From NCBI GenBank assembly GCA_001898825.1, contig MKVK01000046.1:1-64000 (forward strand): DNA of 64,000 bases, written 5' to 3'. The notes below the pieces were generated by a model, which saw only the letters and a program-made list of their open reading frames with translations, was not told the DNA's origin and did no database searches. The position numbers were made by a program, and so were the translations under genes. Position 1 is the stretch's first letter, and every line of letters begins with the position of its first letter. The stretch comes from Magnetospirillum sp. 64-120. Its GTDB lineage: Bacteria; Pseudomonadota; Alphaproteobacteria; Rhodospirillales; Magnetospirillaceae. Positions 30,268-38,369 of this stretch are shown in pieces.

Positions 30268-31062
30268 TCAGTCACCTTCATGCGGCTGACGCACCAACTC
30301 GAGTACCCATAGGTCATTTTTTGCAATTTCCATATAGCTATCACCCCCCACCCCCTCCAAACTAGAGAGAACGTCACAGCCAACTGCATCATCGAAGTCG
30401 TCCCTGACCTCTAAATAGCGACAACCAAGCTTAAAAATAGCTCCTTCTAAATTCGCGCCGCCCCATTCACTTCCCGCACGATTTTTAGATCTTCTTCTAA
30501 ATATCAAACGCTTAAGAGCATTATCAATTGCTGTTGGGGCAAGCAAAAAATCTCTATCAATTAGGCTTACAACAGGAACAAGCCACTCTTGTGGAGAGCA
30601 GCTTCCGCGCGCCAGATGATTTCCTGTGTGGCGAAAATAGGCGTCATCAATATGCGAAACTATAACATCCAATGCCGCATGATTTAGATTCTTCTGGGTG
30701 TCTTTATTTTTTCTATGTGCATCAACTGCACGTGTAGACACTCCAACCATTTCACTAACACTCGAGACGTATTCATTAATAATTTTTACATTAGCATCTG
30801 CGGGACAATCCCCAAAAAATGCCCTCCATGCGTCAAACCCTACATTTTCAAGGCATTCATTTAGAGACGACGACAGTCTTTTAATTTTTTCAAGTTCACT
30901 AAGTGTGCTCTTCCATTTATCACGAGATTCACCTGGCGTTGCGCGTTTACCACGGTAAAAGCACTGCACAACATCCTCTAGCAAGAACCTGAACCCTAGA
31001 GACACCTTTCCTCGTCCCCAATTTTCGATCTGCTTCCAGAGTTCATCACTAATTCGATTCAT
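30268..31062 (-). CDS. Hypothetical cargo protein next to the integrase, AT-rich
   Basis: 264 residues from ATG 31062, preceded by AAGG. The base composition is clearly more AT-rich than neighbouring genes, with many ATA, AAA and TTT codons, so it has a different recent origin. The product is soluble: MNRISDELWKQIENWGRG at the start, a helical middle, and a GGANLEGAIFKLGCRYLEV segment near the end. I do not recognise it. It begins 4 bp after the integrase stop on the same strand, a position where islands often keep a cargo or defence gene. Confidence 0.65.
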   Translation of the reverse strand: MNRISDELWKQIENWGRGKVSLGFRFLLEDVVQCFYRGKRATPGESRDKWKSTLSELEKIKRLSSSLNECLENVGFDAWRAFFGDCPADANVKIINEYVSSVSEMVGVSTRAVDAHRKNKDTQKNLNHAALDVIVSHIDDAYFRHTGNHLARGSCSPQEWLVPVVSLIDRDFLLAPTAIDNALKRLIFRRRSKNRAGSEWGGANLEGAIFKLGCRYLEVRDDFDDAVGCDVLSSLEGVGGDSYMEIAKNDLWVLELVRQPHEGD

Positions 31063-31066
31063 CACC

Positions 31067-32290
31067 TTACTCCGCAGAGCCGGCCACCAGTCGCGCCACC
31101 GCCGCCGCCTTGTGCTCGGGAGCCAAGTGAGCATAGCGAAGCGTCATTTGGTAATCGGAATGACCAAGCAACTCACGCACGGTATTGAGATCCACCCCTT
31201 TCATCACCAGTAGCGACGCAAAGGTGTGACGCAGATCGTGCCAGCGAAAGCCGGTGATTTCCGCGGCCTTCAACACCTCTTCCCACGAGCTCCGCACGTT
31301 ATCGAATGGGCCGCCATCTCGGCTCGGGAATACCAGCGGACTATCGCCCGCCCTCTGCTTTTCCCATGATCGCAGCAAGGACAAGGCAGCACTATTCAGC
31401 GGAATGTGACGTGTCTTCTGGCTCTTGGCTTTAAACCCATGCACGGTCAAAATGGCTTGGTCGAGATGCAGGTCGCCCCACGTCAGATTCGCGAGCTCGC
31501 CATACCTTAACCCGGTGTGCAACGACAGCAACACCATGGGCTTAAGGTGGTCGGCGTAAGAGGCTTCGCGCAGATCCGGCAGCAATTGATATTTGCGTTC
31601 GGTGCGCCATCCGTTAGCCCGCTCACGGGCCGCGCGAAGACGCTCCTCGCGACCATCAAGCGCCGCGAATAGCCGCTTCAGCTCATCCTCGGTCAAGAAA
31701 CGGACGGTCGCTCGATCATCCACCCGCGTGCGCTTCACCTTCTCTACCGGGTGCGCCTGGATAAAACCCCATTGCACGGCTTTCCCCAGAGAAGACTTGA
31801 GGTCATCAAGATCGCGATTGACGGTTGATGGCTTGGCCCCGGCATTGAGACGATCAGCCCGCCATCGTTCCACTAACAGGGGAGTGATCTCCGTCAGCTT
31901 CAAATCGCGGAACTCGGCGAAGCTGTGGTTCAAGCGGCGCAGAGTCCCACGATGGGTGCGAACATTCGCCTTCGCCCAGGCAGCATACTCACCATCAATG
32001 AAGCTGCCGAAGGAATGCTCCACCTTGGGCTTCGCATCCACACTGGGATCGTTTCCCTGGAATACATCCGCCAAGATTTCCTTGGCTTGATCCCTGGCCT
32101 GCTGAGGTGTGAGGACATCAGCCCGCCCCAGGCTGATGCGTTTTCCACGAGCGTACTGGACATAGTACGACATCGCCCCACTGGGCTGCACCCGCAAGAG
32201 CAGCCCTTTGAGGCGCGTATCCCACACCTCGAATGGCTTATCGGCCGGTTTGAGACTTTTGATCAGCGGCGCGCCCAGCAGACCCTGCAT
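31067..32290 (-). CDS. Tyrosine recombinase/integrase of island A (P4 type)
   Basis: 407 residues from ATG 32290. An upstream ATG at 32350 would overlap the repeat sites and is less likely. The N-terminal arm-binding domain contains VWDTRLKGLLLRVQPSGAMS and a core-binding domain follows. The catalytic residues are visible: LHTGLRYGEL (Arg), KAKSQKTRHIP (Lys region), WHDLRHTFAS (His-x2-Arg), LLGHSDYQMTLRYAHL (His and the nucleophile Tyr). It would recombine the tRNA-Ile2 3' end with the element's attP. It lies at the far end of the island from the intact tRNA and reads inward. Confidence 0.93.
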   Translation of the reverse strand: MQGLLGAPLIKSLKPADKPFEVWDTRLKGLLLRVQPSGAMSYYVQYARGKRISLGRADVLTPQQARDQAKEILADVFQGNDPSVDAKPKVEHSFGSFIDGEYAAWAKANVRTHRGTLRRLNHSFAEFRDLKLTEITPLLVERWRADRLNAGAKPSTVNRDLDDLKSSLGKAVQWGFIQAHPVEKVKRTRVDDRATVRFLTEDELKRLFAALDGREERLRAARERANGWRTERKYQLLPDLREASYADHLKPMVLLSLHTGLRYGELANLTWGDLHLDQAILTVHGFKAKSQKTRHIPLNSAALSLLRSWEKQRAGDSPLVFPSRDGGPFDNVRSSWEEVLKAAEITGFRWHDLRHTFASLLVMKGVDLNTVRELLGHSDYQMTLRYAHLAPEHKAAAVARLVAGSAE

Positions 32291-32304
32291 GGCAGATACC
32301 CCGG

Positions 32305-32348
32305 TTAAGTGCGACCGGCCAACCTTGCCGTAAGTGCATGGTAAGTGC
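32305..32348 (+). repeat. Putative integrase arm-type repeats, right end of island A
   Basis: GTAAGTGC occurs at 32330-32337 and 32341-32348, and a related TTAAGTGC at 32305-32312. They are on the same strand as, and have the same 11-bp period as, the doublet at 16646-16664. Bases 32349-32487 are AT-rich around 32415-32450 and hold no gene. Confidence 0.55.
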
Positions 32349-32487
32349 AAGAAGCAGATTTATCGGGGTGGTTTGTAAAATTCCGCTCGCGTTCGCGGCG
32401 GCACATCGTTCCGCATAAATAACTGTTTTATATATATTATTTTATTACGCAGCCATTCGCCCTCGTTCGCTCGAGATCGTCACAAAA

Positions 32488-32536
32488 GCCGCTCATAACG
32501 GCTTGGTTGGGGGTTCGAGTCCCTCCGGGCCCACCA
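32488..32536 (+). other. Central att site: 3' half of a tRNA-Ile2 (attR of island A / attL of island B)
   Basis: 49 bp align with tRNA positions from the anticodon stem to CCA, with 6 differences. Several differences change the T-stem to GGGGG/CCCTC and still pair, so this is a tRNA 3' end from another genome rather than random decay. No 5' half precedes it. Both integrase genes lie within about 250 bp of it and point away from it. Confidence 0.8.
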
Positions 32537-32568
32537 ACTACCCCTGAGAACGGCTCAGGGCCTAGAAC

Positions 32569-32592
32569 TCCAGCATTCCTGCGGCTTCCAGG
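32569..32592 (+). repeat. Left terminal inverted repeat of island B
   Basis: This 24-bp sequence containing CAGCATT and CTGCGGCTTCCAGG is, with a few mismatches, the reverse complement of 44158-44181. It lies 33 bp inside the core att site. Confidence 0.65.
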
Positions 32593-32610
32593 TTCCGTGT
32601 GCACCACAAA

Positions 32611-32620
32611 AGTGCTACAC
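32611..32620 (+). repeat. Putative integrase arm site AGTGCTACAC (left end)
   Basis: The decamer recurs in the same orientation at 44117-44126 near the other end of the island, followed there by a partial copy TGCTACAC at 44132-44139. Confidence 0.45.
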
Positions 32621-32627
32621 ACGGGGT

Positions 32628-34451
32628 ATGGACGAAGTGGCAAAACTACCGGGATTGGTGCGGCGCGGAGCGGTGTTTTACTACCGCAGGAGGGTGCCGC
32701 TCGACGTGCGCGATGCCTTCGGGCGCGCCGAGCTTTTGGTCAGCCTCCACACCACGGATCGCAAGGCTGCCGCTGAGGCATGGTTCGACCAATCCGCCCG
32801 CTGGGATGACGAATTCAACCGCCTGCGATCCATCGGCACCGCCCAAGACCTGACGCCGGAACCGGTGCTGGCCGAAGAGGTTGTCGGGGGAGGCATCCGC
32901 CTGTATTCCCGCACTGAACGCCTCCAGGCAATTCGCCGCGCCAACCGGGGCGCCAATGCCCAACGCCCACTCGACGGCAACCGCGCCCTGCAACTGGCTC
33001 GCCTGTGGTTCGACCGAGAAAACGACAGAGCCACGTTCAGCCCCCTACCGGACAACCTGGACGACGCCATTGCCGAGCGGTCATTGGATGTGGCGCTGTT
33101 CACTCGACACCTTTCCGACCCTGAGGCAATTCGACGCACCCAGGCCGTGGCCGACGAATTGCTGCATGAGCACCATCTGAGTGGCGCCCCGTCCGAGGCG
33201 GCTTATGAGGGCCTGTGCGAATATCTGAGCCGGGCAATGCTGGAACTGGCCCGCCGGGACATTGACCGCTGGCGGCGCGAGTTCGACAAGGTCAGCTACG
33301 ACCACCTTTTTCAGGGAGGCCCCCAGGTCGCTCCGCATGCGTCTCCAGCCGTGTTCGCGCAGGCAGGGGGGATTACGCTTGGGGAAGTGCGGAAGCGGTT
33401 CCAGGCGGCCCGGATCGATGATGAGAAGGGGTTAAAGGACCGCACCAAGGACAAGATGCGCACCGGGTTGGAATTGGTGGTCGAGTTCTTCGGCGCCGAA
33501 ACCCCGCTTACAGCCATCGACGCTGAAGGGTGCGAGGAGTACCAGAGGTTCCTGCGCGCCTTGCCTCCAAACTTCACTAAAATCCGCGCTGGCCGCTCCC
33601 TTCGCCAGATTACCGAGACCGCCGCCGCTCGCGGATCGCCGGGGCTCATGCGGGCCACCCGCGAGAGCTATTTTTTGCCGCTCCGGCAAATGCTGGAATG
33701 GGCCAGAAGGAAAAAGTTGATCCCCGAAAATCCAGCCCAGGGCATAACCGAGGGACGCAAGGCCCCTGGCGACGCTAAAAGGCGCCATTCATTCACCCCG
33801 GACCAACTCCGAGCCATGTTTACCGCGCCGCTCTACACCGGTTGCGTCAACGACGAGCATGGCTTCAATACCCCTGGCCCCAACCGTCCCCGCCGGGGCC
33901 GGTTCTGGGTTCCTCTCCTCGGCCTGTTCACGGGCGCGCGGCTCGGCGAGCTTTGCCAGCTTCGGGTGGAGGACGTGATGCGTAGCGAGAAGGGAACGCC
34001 CTTCATCCGCATTCACGGTGAGGGTGAGGGAATGTCGGTTAAGAACGAGAACTCTTGGCGGTCTTTTCCCGTCCATCCGAAATTGGAACGTATCGGCTTC
34101 CTTGATTTCGTTGCCGAGCAAAAAGCTGCCGATGCTACCCATCTCTTCCCCGAGTTGCTGGTTGAGGGGCGCATGGCGGGTTATCGGGCCTCCAAACTGT
34201 TTTCCACCTTCCGCAAGGCGGTCGGCGTGACAACACCTGGGGTGTGCTTCCACAGTTTTCGGCACACTTACATAGACGCGCTTCGCGTGGCCGGGGTCGA
34301 TAGGGAAGTTGCAGAGCGACTGTGTGGCTGGAGTAATGGAAACCGCACAAGCAGTCGGTATGGAGAGGGGCCTACGATGGACATGAAGCTCAAGGAGGTA
34401 TCCAAAGCATATAGCGATCTTGACCTCTCACATCTATACAATCTCAGGTAA
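32628..34451 (+). CDS. Tyrosine recombinase/integrase of island B
   Basis: 607 residues, much longer than the island A integrase and unrelated in its N-terminal half. Residues 1-50 match the short DUF6538-type N-terminus (LVRRGAVFYYRRRVPLDVR). The catalytic domain is C-terminal: FTGARLGELCQLRVEDV (Arg), FHSFRHTYIDAL (His-x2-Arg), LCGWSNGNRTSSRYGEG (Trp in place of the second His, then nucleophile Tyr). Trp at that position is known in some active recombinases such as Cre. It starts about 90 bp from the central att site and reads into island B. Confidence 0.9.
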   Translation: MDEVAKLPGLVRRGAVFYYRRRVPLDVRDAFGRAELLVSLHTTDRKAAAEAWFDQSARWDDEFNRLRSIGTAQDLTPEPVLAEEVVGGGIRLYSRTERLQAIRRANRGANAQRPLDGNRALQLARLWFDRENDRATFSPLPDNLDDAIAERSLDVALFTRHLSDPEAIRRTQAVADELLHEHHLSGAPSEAAYEGLCEYLSRAMLELARRDIDRWRREFDKVSYDHLFQGGPQVAPHASPAVFAQAGGITLGEVRKRFQAARIDDEKGLKDRTKDKMRTGLELVVEFFGAETPLTAIDAEGCEEYQRFLRALPPNFTKIRAGRSLRQITETAAARGSPGLMRATRESYFLPLRQMLEWARRKKLIPENPAQGITEGRKAPGDAKRRHSFTPDQLRAMFTAPLYTGCVNDEHGFNTPGPNRPRRGRFWVPLLGLFTGARLGELCQLRVEDVMRSEKGTPFIRIHGEGEGMSVKNENSWRSFPVHPKLERIGFLDFVAEQKAADATHLFPELLVEGRMAGYRASKLFSTFRKAVGVTTPGVCFHSFRHTYIDALRVAGVDREVAERLCGWSNGNRTSSRYGEGPTMDMKLKEVSKAYSDLDLSHLYNLR

Positions 34452-34480
34452 CTGTTTTGTGACGGCGCCCGGGAAGGCTG

Positions 34481-34502
34481 GTATAATACAATAGTATTAT
34501 AC
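34481..34502 (+). promoter_or_regulatory. Promoter -10 embedded in a perfect palindrome
   Basis: Arms GTATAATAC and GTATTATAC are separated by AATA. The first arm contains a consensus TATAAT (34482-34487), with a weak TTGTGA about 19 bp upstream. A protein bound here would block the promoter of the following gene. The GGAG ribosome binding site at 34503-34506 follows directly. Confidence 0.7.
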
Positions 34503-34514
34503 GGAGACTTGGGC

Positions 34515-35168
34515 ATGCTGGTCGAAACCTTCTGGGACTTAGAACGGATCGGGCGTATCCGCCTATCCCGCAGCTTCTTCCTCCGGGACTTCCTGCACAG
34601 CGAGATTGCTTCCTTCTACCGTCTGCCGAATTGGCCCGAAAGCCTGGAAGCCGCCGTCATCGCTGGGCGGGAACTCTGCGGCAAGATACTGGAGCCGCTC
34701 CAGGAGACGTTCGGGCGCATCCACATTCGATCTGGCTACCGCTCCCCCGCGCTGAACACGTTCGGCAATAAGCGGGGCCTCAAGTGCGCCAGCACGTCCA
34801 AAAACCTGGGCTATCACTGCTGGGGCCTTGATGCCGAAGGCCGCATGGGAGCCGCCGCGTGCGTGGTGGTGCCGTGGGCCTTGGACAATTGCCGGGAGCC
34901 GGGCGGCTGGCAGCGCATGGCGTGGTTCATCCACGACCATCTGCCGTACCACCGGATGGCATTTTTTCAGCAGCAATGCGCAATGAACATTGGATGGTCC
35001 GAGCAACCCGAGCGGTCCATCTGGTCCACCGCAGCCCCGCGCGGCTGGCTGACCCGCCCGGACATGCTCAACAGCGTCGGCTCCCACGCCGACCGCTACC
35101 AGGGCTTCCCGCCCTTCCGCATGCCGCCGGACGAGCCGGTCTACTTCGACTTGCTTCCGCCGGTCTGA
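34515..35168 (+). CDS. Peptidase M15-like (D,D-carboxypeptidase fold) hypothetical protein
   Basis: 217 residues from ATG 34515, spaced 8 bp from GGAG; TTG 34509 is too close to it. IHIRSGYRSPALNTFGNKRG followed by NLGYHCWGLDAEG resembles the two zinc-site motifs of the M15/VanY-like fold (R-S-G-Y-R-S-P and H-x2-G-x-D). The first His and the C-terminal His of an active enzyme are not obvious. There is no signal peptide. Phage relatives act as endolysins or are found as uncharacterised proteins. It is convergent with the XRE gene, overlapping its 3' end by 28 bp. Confidence 0.55.
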   Translation: MLVETFWDLERIGRIRLSRSFFLRDFLHSEIASFYRLPNWPESLEAAVIAGRELCGKILEPLQETFGRIHIRSGYRSPALNTFGNKRGLKCASTSKNLGYHCWGLDAEGRMGAAACVVVPWALDNCREPGGWQRMAWFIHDHLPYHRMAFFQQQCAMNIGWSEQPERSIWSTAAPRGWLTRPDMLNSVGSHADRYQGFPPFRMPPDEPVYFDLLPPV

Positions 35169-35506
35169 GCCATGCCCCGCGCCGCCGCCAATGCCTCGAC
35201 CTGCTTCACGGCCACCTCCAGGTCATCGTCGCCGAGGGTCCGTGCCGCATCCGTCAGCGCCATCAGCAAGGCCGACCGGCGCCGCCCTTCGTTCAGATCG
35301 TCGAACTGGAAGAACTCGCGGAACGGAACCTGCAAGACCTTGGCGAGCCGTTCCAGCGTCTCGAAGCTCGGAAGGCTGATCCCGCGCTCCAGGTTGGAGA
35401 TGGTATCGACGGACCGCTCCACCCGCTCCGCAAGCTGTTCCTGCGTGAGGCCGCGCCGCTGGCGGATGCTCTTGATGCGAAGGGCGACGTGATCCTTTAG
35501 CTCCAT
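35141..35506 (-). CDS. XRE-family transcriptional regulator
   Basis: 121 residues from ATG 35506, with GGAGG upstream inside a small hairpin (CCGGAG/CTCCGG). The helix-turn-helix runs from about residue 8 to 62: IKSIRQRRGLTQEQLAERVE, VDTISNLERGISLPSFETLERLAKVLQVP. This is the lambda-cI/SinR type. The C-terminal 55 residues are helical and could mediate dimerisation. It probably controls island B promoters; palindromes at 35610-35627 and 34481-34502 are the nearest candidate operators. Confidence 0.88.
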   Translation of the reverse strand: MELKDHVALRIKSIRQRRGLTQEQLAERVERSVDTISNLERGISLPSFETLERLAKVLQVPFREFFQFDDLNEGRRRSALLMALTDAARTLGDDDLEVAVKQVEALAAARGMAQTGGSKSK

Positions 35507-35609
35507 GATCCGGAGTTTCCTCCGGCAAAGCTCGCTTGAACACCGAGGCATCTCGGTGTAGTGAGGGTGGTCACGTATAGTTCTACGGATGCAAGCGAAG
35601 AACACGGAT

Positions 35610-35627
35610 TTTGCAACTGGTTGCAAA
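35610..35627. promoter_or_regulatory. Perfect 18-bp palindrome between the XRE and lipoprotein genes
   Basis: TTTGCAAC-TG-GTTGCAAA lies between two divergent genes, 22 bp before the lipoprotein start, and a TATAGT hexamer lies at 35577-35582. It is a likely operator for the XRE regulator (inference). Confidence 0.6.
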
Positions 35628-35649
35628 CCGCTGGGGAGGAGATGAGGGG

Positions 35650-36270
35650 ATGAAGCGCATTGCCTGGGCCAGCTTGGTTGGTGTGTTCGCTGTCACCGGC
35701 TGCGCCGTACCGCAACAGGCCAATGTGCCAGTTGCATCGCTGACGGACACTCACTTCAAGAACACTGCAACCGTCAAGAACGATGACCTCGACAAGGTGG
35801 CGACGGTCACCACCGAGAAAGGCTACCTCGTCACGCGCGGCTTGTTGGGCGTGTTGTGGGATGATGTCTTCCTGCGCGGCTTCATCAACAAGGACACCAA
35901 GCAGACCGCTTTTCAAGTGTACCAGTTCATCGGCTATTCGGCGAACGACTGGAGCTACTATTCCCAGGCCAATTTTGACACACCAGATGGCCTCAAGAGC
36001 GTGGAGGTCACCCGGATCAACCGGGATGTCGATTGCTCGTACAAGCGCGAGATCGGCACCTGCAATTTCAAGGAACACATGGGCTGGGACATTGACGAGA
36101 AAGTCCTTCGGGCTGTCGCGTCCCGTTACGACCCCAGAGACCTAACTGCCGGGGGCCTCCGCTACAAGGTCATTCCGAGAGGCGGCAAGGAATACTTCGG
36201 CACCATTACCGCCGCCGAAGTGAAGGGCCTGCTGGATCGGGTCGATGAGGTGAAGGCGTCAATCAAATGA
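35650..36270 (+). CDS. Putative lipoprotein
   Basis: 206 residues from ATG 35650 after GGGGAGGAGATGAGGGG. The signal peptide ends in the lipobox AVTGC (Cys about 18). The mature part repeats a simple layout: KNDDLDKVATVTTEKGY, VYQFIGYSANDWSYYSQANF, and DCSYKREIGTCNFKEHMGW with a probable disulfide. It fits no family I can name. Its stop overlaps the next start by 4 bp. Together with the next two products it forms an envelope group inside island B. Confidence 0.7.
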   Translation: MKRIAWASLVGVFAVTGCAVPQQANVPVASLTDTHFKNTATVKNDDLDKVATVTTEKGYLVTRGLLGVLWDDVFLRGFINKDTKQTAFQVYQFIGYSANDWSYYSQANFDTPDGLKSVEVTRINRDVDCSYKREIGTCNFKEHMGWDIDEKVLRAVASRYDPRDLTAGGLRYKVIPRGGKEYFGTITAAEVKGLLDRVDEVKASIK

Positions 36271-37217
36271 CGAAGCCCTCCCGTCCAACCGATAAGGAAA
36301 GCGCACCCACCAGCCATAAGCTGATTTTGGGCATGGTGCAGTTGGGGGCCGTTACCGCCGTCCTGTTCACGATAAAGGCGTGTATGGACGAGAAGCCGGA
36401 GAAGGTCGCTACCGAGCGGGCCGCCGTGCCCCCGGCTCCAGCCATTGCCTGTCCGGAAGGGGTACCCGCCCCAGGACGATATTTCGTCACCGGCAAGGGC
36501 GTTCCCCTTCGTACCGGGCCGGGTGACGGCTTCCCGGCGGTCGTGAATGCGCGGATGGGCGACGCCCGTGTCCTGTCGCCCTCCTACGTCCTCGCGGGCC
36601 TGTGCGCCAGCGGCGAATGGCTGTATGCCGAAATCGTCGAGGTGGACCGCAGCCCGGTGCGCTGGGAGAAGGGGTGGGTTCGCCAAGCGCAGGTCAGCAC
36701 CACGCCGACCGGGGATAGCACCTTGGGGCTGCTGTGGGACATCGACGCGGACATTGACATACCCGCAGCGGACAGGGTGGCGGTTCGCGCCGGGGCGCTC
36801 AAAGTCCTGCACGATGAGCGTAACTGCGCCGCAGTAACGACCGGAGTACGGAGTTCCTCGAAGCCAGGAACGTACTTCGTCACCTGCACCCCCAAGGGCG
36901 GGGGCGGTCCGTTCAATGTTTGGTTCACTCCCGCTCAGGCAAACGGCACTGCCCCATTGGCCGTGCCCACCGCCTATCCGGAGATTGCCTCGCGGGAAGC
37001 TTGCGAACGGGAGATCAGGGCGCGGGTCACCAATCCCTCGACGCTCGATCTGCACCGTGTCATCGGCTACGCCACCACCGTCCACAACAACGGCAACAGG
37101 ACGGTGCTCCAAGACTTCGCGGCGAAGAATTCCCTTGGGCAGGAAGCCAAGTATCAGGCGCGTTGTCTCGTCCTGCCTACGGGGGCGGTCGAGGTGACGA
37201 TCACTGATGCCCAATAA
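36267..37217 (+). CDS. Membrane-anchored SH3b-like domain protein
   Basis: 316 residues with an ATGA overlap to the lipoprotein gene. One N-terminal membrane segment (residues about 19-38, LILGMVQLGAVTAVLFTIKA) anchors a periplasmic part. Residues about 70-140 read as a bacterial SH3 domain (YFVTGKGVPLRTGPGDGFPAV ... GWV). The C-terminal region has paired Cys and the pattern RVTNPSTLDLHRVIGY ... QDFAAKNSLGQEAKYQARC, seen in phage or plasmid lipoprotein-like domains. The role is unknown; binding to cell-wall or envelope partners is plausible. Confidence 0.6.
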   Translation: MTKPSRPTDKESAPTSHKLILGMVQLGAVTAVLFTIKACMDEKPEKVATERAAVPPAPAIACPEGVPAPGRYFVTGKGVPLRTGPGDGFPAVVNARMGDARVLSPSYVLAGLCASGEWLYAEIVEVDRSPVRWEKGWVRQAQVSTTPTGDSTLGLLWDIDADIDIPAADRVAVRAGALKVLHDERNCAAVTTGVRSSSKPGTYFVTCTPKGGGGPFNVWFTPAQANGTAPLAVPTAYPEIASREACEREIRARVTNPSTLDLHRVIGYATTVHNNGNRTVLQDFAAKNSLGQEAKYQARCLVLPTGAVEVTITDAQ

Positions 37218-37235
37218 CTACCAGGGGACACCACC

Positions 37236-37568
37236 ATGAAACAGCTTGCAGCATCCGCCTGCATCGCCCTCCTGCTTGCAGCTTGCGCCCAGGATGCCCC
37301 TGGCGTGGAGACCCATCTGATCGATGACCCAAAAACGGGCAGCGTAAAAGTGGCGGTCTGGCCCCGTGAGCTTGGCGTATTCGATGTGGTGGTGTTTGAG
37401 CCTGGGTTCATCACCTTTCCGAGCCCGTACATCCTCGACACCAGAGCGGCCCGAACCGAAGTCGTGCGCAAGGTTCTCAGCGATGGCCGTTGCGGTGGCA
37501 AGGCCCCTGTACCCGTGGACACGCACTTTGAGAACAACATTCAAATGATGCGGTTCGAGTGCCGGTAG
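37236..37568 (+). CDS. Small lipoprotein (110 aa)
   Basis: The signal peptide MKQLAASACIALLLAAC carries a textbook lipobox (LLAAC). The mature part is about 93 residues with one Cys pair (DGRCGGKAP ... RFECR). No family is recognised. It is the third of three consecutive envelope genes (lipoprotein, SH3-like, lipoprotein), with GGGG upstream as ribosome binding site. Small island-borne lipoproteins sometimes block phage or plasmid entry; nothing here proves it. Confidence 0.65.
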   Translation: MKQLAASACIALLLAACAQDAPGVETHLIDDPKTGSVKVAVWPRELGVFDVVVFEPGFITFPSPYILDTRAARTEVVRKVLSDGRCGGKAPVPVDTHFENNIQMMRFECR

Positions 37569-37676
37569 GCAAAAGAACGCGAACCGCCATTGGGGCGGAG
37601 TTCACTCCGGGTAACAGCCTGGAGTTCTTGTTGACAAAGGATCGGTCACCCGGCGATCAACACGAGGACAATTTCA

Positions 37677-38354
37677 ATGAGCGACGCCGCCTACATCGCC
37701 TATTACCGGGTCTCCACAGAGCGCCAGGGCCGTAGCGGTCTCGGTCTGGAGGCACAGCGAGCCGCCGTGGCCCAATTCGTCACCGCGCGCGGCGGCAGCA
37801 TCGTTGCCGAGTTCACCGAAGTAGAAAGCGGCAGAAAGTCTGACCGCCCGGAACTCGCCAAGGCGCTCGCAGATTGCCGCCGCCGGAAGGTGATCCTGGT
37901 CATCGCCAAGCTTGACCGCCTAGCCCGGAACGTGGCCTTCATTGCGCGGCTGATGGATACCGGCGTGCCGTTCCTGGCAGTGGACATGCCGACCGCCGAC
38001 CGGTTCATGCTCCACGTGTACGCCGCCATGGCCGAGGAGGAAGCCCGGCGCACCAGCGCCCGCACCAAGGCCGCCCTTGCCGCCGCCAAAGCGCGGGGGG
38101 TGGTGCTGGGACAGAACATCGGGGAACTGGTGGCGCGTCAGATCGCCGATGCCGACGCCTTCGCCGTCACCATGGCGCCCGCCATTTGCGACCTACGCGC
38201 CGAAGGGTACACTACCATCCGTGCCCTGACCGGCGAATTGAACCGTCGCGGCGTATCGACTGCCAAAGGCGGGCGCTGGGATGTGCGCACGGTCCATCGC
38301 CTGCTCAAGCGCATCGAGATGACCGCCCAGGTGCAACCGGTCGCAGCGGAATAG
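37677..38354 (+). CDS. Serine recombinase (resolvase/invertase family)
   Basis: 225 residues. The N-terminal resolvase domain shows YYRVSTERQGRSGLGLEAQ (nucleophile Ser at about 13), ESGRKSDRPELAKALADCRR, VIAKLDRLARNVAFIARLMD and YAAMAEEEARRTSARTKAAL. The C-terminal 80 residues form a helix-turn-helix (YTTIRALTGELNRRGVSTAKGGRWDVRTVHRLL). It is too short for the large serine integrases, so site-specific resolution or inversion is more likely. It is a second recombinase in the same island. Confidence 0.88.
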   Translation: MSDAAYIAYYRVSTERQGRSGLGLEAQRAAVAQFVTARGGSIVAEFTEVESGRKSDRPELAKALADCRRRKVILVIAKLDRLARNVAFIARLMDTGVPFLAVDMPTADRFMLHVYAAMAEEEARRTSARTKAALAAAKARGVVLGQNIGELVARQIADADAFAVTMAPAICDLRAEGYTTIRALTGELNRRGVSTAKGGRWDVRTVHRLLKRIEMTAQVQPVAAE

Positions 38355-38369
38355 GGGCTTGGGGGATTG

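Larger units (their letters stand above)
16599..32536. mobile_element. Genomic island A (about 15.9 kb), tRNA-Ile2-integrated
   Basis: The island is bounded by the tRNA 3' half and its 49-bp copy. It contains a P4-type integrase next to the right boundary, an AlpA-like regulator, a replication-like winged-helix protein, a Fic protein, a type I restriction operon and a SLOG protein. Pairs of GTAAGTGC direct repeats 11 bp apart occur near both ends. Non-coding gaps are longer and parts are markedly more AT-rich than the flanks (30268-31062 and 32400-32450). Boundaries are inferred from the repeats. Confidence 0.8.

Noticed and set aside
32488-32536. Second functional tRNA-Ile2 gene
   Set aside because: Only the half from the anticodon stem to CCA is present. 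Upstream sequence cannot form an acceptor or D-arm, so it is an attachment-site remnant.
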